From Candidatus Aenigmatarchaeota archaeon (GTDB taxonomy: Archaea; Aenigmatarchaeota; Aenigmatarchaeia; QMZP01), in contig DAOVFN010000028.1 of assembly GCA_030672885.1 (NCBI GenBank), positions 1 to 7,713 of the forward strand: DNA of 7,713 bases. The letters run 5' to 3'. Both the position numbers and the translations under genes were made by a program. Below are positions 5,581 through 7,713 of the stretch, in pieces (within the stretch, counting starts at the first letter, position 1; each line of letters opens with the position of its first letter). Under the pieces are notes generated by a model, which was not told the DNA's origin, searched no databases, and saw only the letters and a program-made list of their open reading frames with translations.

Positions 5581-7056
5581 ATGGCAGACATCTGGAAGCC
5601 AATAAGGTCATCAGGCAAGGTTCCTGAATACAGGATGTTCATTGACGGCAAATGGGTATGCGCATCTGGCAGCGGAACCTTTGAAATCCGTGACCCTTCG
5701 GACGGCTCCCCTGTGGCCAGGGTTCCCTTGGCACTCAAGAAAGATGCTGACGCCGCAGTAAATGCTGCATGGAAGGCAAGGCCACTCATAGGCGGCATGG
5801 ACACTGTGGAGAGAGTGGAGCTCCTTGACAGGATATCCAGGCTGGTCAGAGAACACAGCAGCGACCTGGTCGGTATCATATCCAGGGAGGCCGGAAAGCC
5901 CGTGCATTACGCAGAGGGTGAGGTCAAGGCCACTGCCGAGCGCCTCCATCTCGCAGCCGAAGAGGCCAGGAAGTTCTCATCTGATTTCATACCAGGGGAC
6001 CTTGTTCCCGGGACCTCGAACCGCATGGCCATAGTGACCAGGAAGCCTGTCGGCGTGGTCCTGGCCATATCGCCATTCAACTACCCGCTATTCATAAGCA
6101 TAGCCAAGGTGGCCCCTGCCTTGGCGGCAGGCAATTCCGTGGTCCTCAAGGCAGCATCAGACGACCCGGTATGCATGCTCATGTTTGCGCGCCTGGCCGA
6201 GCTGGCTGGCATCCCCAGGGGCGCCTTCAATGTCATAACAGGCTCCGGCTCCGAGATTGGGGACTTCCTGGTTGCCCACCCCAAGGTCAGCATGGTGTCG
6301 TTCACAGGCAGCTCTCCTGTGGGAAAGCGCATAGCCACAGTGGCCGGCATGAAGAATCTTCACCTGGAGCTCGGCGGCAAGGGCCCAGCTATTGTCTTTG
6401 CGGATGCCGATTTGAAGCTTGCTGTAAAGGAGTGCCTTGCGGGTGCGCTCAAGTTCTCTGGCCAGCGGTGCGATGCACTCTCCAGGATTCTTGTCGAGCA
6501 GGGGGTTGCTGACAGGTTTGTGAGGCTCCTGGTCAGGGAGGCCAAGACATGGAGGGTCGGGCCAACCACGGATCCCAGGACCATGATAGGCCCCCTGATA
6601 AACCAAGGTGCCCTTGAGAAGGTGGATTCCCTTGTCAGTGACGCAAGGGAGAAAGGAGCCAGGGTCCTTCTTGGCGGGAAGCGCCTCAGGGGCCTCTACT
6701 ATGCGCCCACTGTCCTGGACCGGGTCACCACAGACATGAAGATTGCCTGGGAGGAGACCTTTGGCCCAGTGGTCACCATAATCCGCGTCAGGAACGAGAA
6801 AGATGCCATAGGGGTAGCCAACCAGTCCAAATACGGCCTGGACGCCAGTGTGTTCACCCAGGACATCGAGAAGGCCATAAGGACGGCCCGCGCCCTTGAG
6901 GACGGCACGGTCACCATAAACGGCCACCCGGCCCATGGCCTGGGCAACTTCCCCTTTGGCGGCAACAAGGAATCAGGACTCGGCCGCGAGGGCATCGAGT
7001 ACTCCATAGACGAGATGACCAGACTCGACACAATCGTGTTCTCGATGAAAAAATAA
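5581..7056 (+). CDS. gapN: Non-phosphorylating glyceraldehyde-3-phosphate dehydrogenase (GAPN), aldehyde dehydrogenase family
   Basis: This enzyme oxidises glyceraldehyde 3-phosphate directly to 3-phosphoglycerate with NAD(P)+, an irreversible glycolytic step used by many archaea. The protein is 491 residues, normal for the aldehyde dehydrogenase superfamily. Active-site residues are visible: Asn167 in SPFNYP, the general-base Glu263 in LELGGKGP and the nucleophile Cys297 in GQRCDALSR. The cofactor loop FTGSSPVGKRI and the C-terminal NFPFGGNKESGLGREGIEYS are also present. GQRCDA and the C-terminal motif are typical of archaeal GAPN. ATG 5581 is chosen because a GTGA element (5572-5575) sits just upstream. 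GTG 5572 would add three residues. ATG 5635 (MFIDGKW) would match shorter relatives and one of the TATA boxes, so the start is not certain. A general aldehyde dehydrogenase is less likely, given the glycolytic neighbours. Confidence 0.93.
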   Translation: MADIWKPIRSSGKVPEYRMFIDGKWVCASGSGTFEIRDPSDGSPVARVPLALKKDADAAVNAAWKARPLIGGMDTVERVELLDRISRLVREHSSDLVGIISREAGKPVHYAEGEVKATAERLHLAAEEARKFSSDFIPGDLVPGTSNRMAIVTRKPVGVVLAISPFNYPLFISIAKVAPALAAGNSVVLKAASDDPVCMLMFARLAELAGIPRGAFNVITGSGSEIGDFLVAHPKVSMVSFTGSSPVGKRIATVAGMKNLHLELGGKGPAIVFADADLKLAVKECLAGALKFSGQRCDALSRILVEQGVADRFVRLLVREAKTWRVGPTTDPRTMIGPLINQGALEKVDSLVSDAREKGARVLLGGKRLRGLYYAPTVLDRVTTDMKIAWEETFGPVVTIIRVRNEKDAIGVANQSKYGLDASVFTQDIEKAIRTARALEDGTVTINGHPAHGLGNFPFGGNKESGLGREGIEYSIDEMTRLDTIVFSMKK

Positions 7057-7071
7057 AAGCCACCCGGGATC

Positions 7072-7398
7072 TCACCCTATGTATCTCATCTCTTCTGTCG
7101 TCGCTGTCGCCTCTTTCTTTGGCATTTCTGGTATCCTGTCGCTGTCCAGTTCCTCTGTCAGGTTCTCACACTCTTTTTTCAGGAGGACTGAGAACGTCTC
7201 TACGAGTCCCCTGTCCATCTCGATATCTGCCACCACCTTGTTGGCGAGCGAGTCTATGAACCATATCCTCAAATGGCCTGCCTTCTTGACACCCTTCTCG
7301 GTCTTCTTTACTTTTATCCTTCTGTGTATCATGACCTCGTCAGTGTGTATGGGCAGGATGCCCGGCGGCATGTTCAGGCTGATTCCTTTTTGTGGCAT
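7072..7398 (-). CDS. Small conserved-looking hypothetical protein
   Basis: This encodes 108 soluble residues with no signal peptide, membrane segment or cysteine-rich site (only one Cys). A basic, strand-forming N-terminal half (DEVMIHRRIKVKK, HLRIWFIDSLANKVVADIEM) leads to a helix (LVETFSVLLKKECENLTEEL), and the last 25 or so residues are acidic, low-complexity and likely flexible. It loosely recalls small DUF3467-like proteins, but I would not assign it. The start is well supported: AGGAGGTG on the coding strand (7411-7404) lies five bases before the ATG. It is convergent with gapN (15 bases between stops) and 62 bases downstream of the partial gene to the right, which runs the same way. 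That 62-base gap holds only this ribosome-binding site and a weak 5-bp inverted repeat (7443-7458). Function is unknown. Confidence 0.75.
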   Translation of the reverse strand: MPQKGISLNMPPGILPIHTDEVMIHRRIKVKKTEKGVKKAGHLRIWFIDSLANKVVADIEMDRGLVETFSVLLKKECENLTEELDSDRIPEMPKKEATATTEEMRYIG

Positions 7399-7460
7399 GT
7401 CACCACCTCCTTTGCATGACAGAAATTGTCCTGCTGCCTTAAATCAGTTGGTTCTGATGT

Positions 7461-7713
7461 TCAGAATTCCAGTGCAGGGAAGTCCATGTCCAAACCGTTC
7501 AGGTCCATCCCGGCAAGCTTCCCGAACAGCTCACCCAGCTGCTTGTTATCCATCTCCTTATAGAGCTCCCTAGCCATCAGGCCCATCCGGATGGGCTTCC
7601 AGAGTTCGGCCTTCCAGGCCTGCTCATATCCTGACAGGCACTTCCCAGAGAGGTCACTCTCCTTGAGGGCCTGCTCCAGGGTCCTGGCTGCGTGGACTGC
7701 TGCTGTCAGTCCG
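7461..7713 (-). CDS. Probable geranylgeranyl reductase-family flavoprotein, C-terminal end only
   Basis: Reading the minus strand in the frame that ends at the TCA (TGA) at 7461-7463 gives 83 uninterrupted residues that run off the right edge. It begins GLTAAVHAARTLEQAL, which fits the helix following the final FAD-contacting glycine motif of geranylgeranyl reductase-type proteins, where residues such as GGI.xAMxSG.xAA are followed by an alanine-rich helix. LSGYEQAWKAELWKPIRMG matches the family's Y-x-x-x-W tail pattern, and a short helical end with LFGKLAGMDL follows. Such enzymes saturate the isoprenoid chains of archaeal lipids. The diagnostic N-terminal GxGxxG is outside the window, so another FAD-dependent oxidoreductase remains possible. 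Codon use matches the GC-rich neighbours. Confidence 0.65.
   Translation of the reverse strand, partial: GLTAAVHAARTLEQALKESDLSGKCLSGYEQAWKAELWKPIRMGLMARELYKEMDNKQLGELFGKLAGMDLNGLDMDFPALEF

Noticed and set aside
6157..6936. Minus-strand open frame of 259 codons inside gapN
   Set aside because: It is antisense to a textbook aldehyde dehydrogenase; high G+C commonly leaves long open shadow frames and no domain is seen.
7443..7458. ATCAG-N6-CTGAT inverted repeat after the partial reductase gene, as a terminator
   Set aside because: The stem is only five base pairs and is not followed by a T-run on the coding strand, so it is within chance expectation.

Overview
This window is archaeal. It holds an archaeal-type triosephosphate isomerase, the bifunctional fructose-1,6-bisphosphate aldolase/phosphatase (common in archaea and absent from eukaryotes), a GAPN-type non-phosphorylating glyceraldehyde-3-phosphate dehydrogenase, a PEP synthase, and the probable tail of a geranylgeranyl-reductase-like flavoprotein. 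TATA-like boxes lie about 25-40 nt ahead of start codons, and some genes appear leaderless or have very short leaders. The main genes are GC-rich (one sampled line is about 57% G+C) and favour AGG arginine and ATA isoleucine codons. The lineage cannot be fixed from this window.

Layout from left to right: the 3' part of tpi and an overlapping HIT-family (Ap4A phosphorylase-like) gene on +; an AT-rich block (about 942-2018, sampled lines 25-32% G+C) with two small ORFs and a caspase-like cysteine protease, all on +; ppsA and, upstream of it, the aldolase/phosphatase gene, both on -; a 91-bp divergent promoter region; gapN on +; then on - a small unrecognised gene and the C-terminal end of a probable geranylgeranyl reductase-family gene. 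No stretch longer than 100 bases lacks a gene.

Four genes belong to the trunk of the Embden-Meyerhof pathway. PEP synthase makes PEP from pyruvate. TPI and the aldolase/phosphatase carry triose phosphates to fructose 6-phosphate. GAPN runs irreversibly in the opposite, catabolic direction. The gluconeogenic pair (aldolase/phosphatase, ppsA) and gapN are transcribed divergently from one short region, so this locus is a plausible glycolysis/gluconeogenesis switch. An 11-bp imperfect palindrome surrounds the likely ppsA TATA box, and a short inverted repeat touches the aldolase/phosphatase TATA box.

The most unusual part is the AT-rich insert. It has its own TATA-like promoter, two tightly packed small genes whose C-terminal halves share a motif, and a protease with a caspase-type His/Cys dyad (NGHG and SFSCSSA). 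The protease reading frame has no ATG, GTG or TTG where the domain should begin. A strong Shine-Dalgarno points instead to an ATT codon. The block looks like a recently acquired, possibly regulated-protease or defence/stress module. That role is inferred from architecture and composition, not shown.
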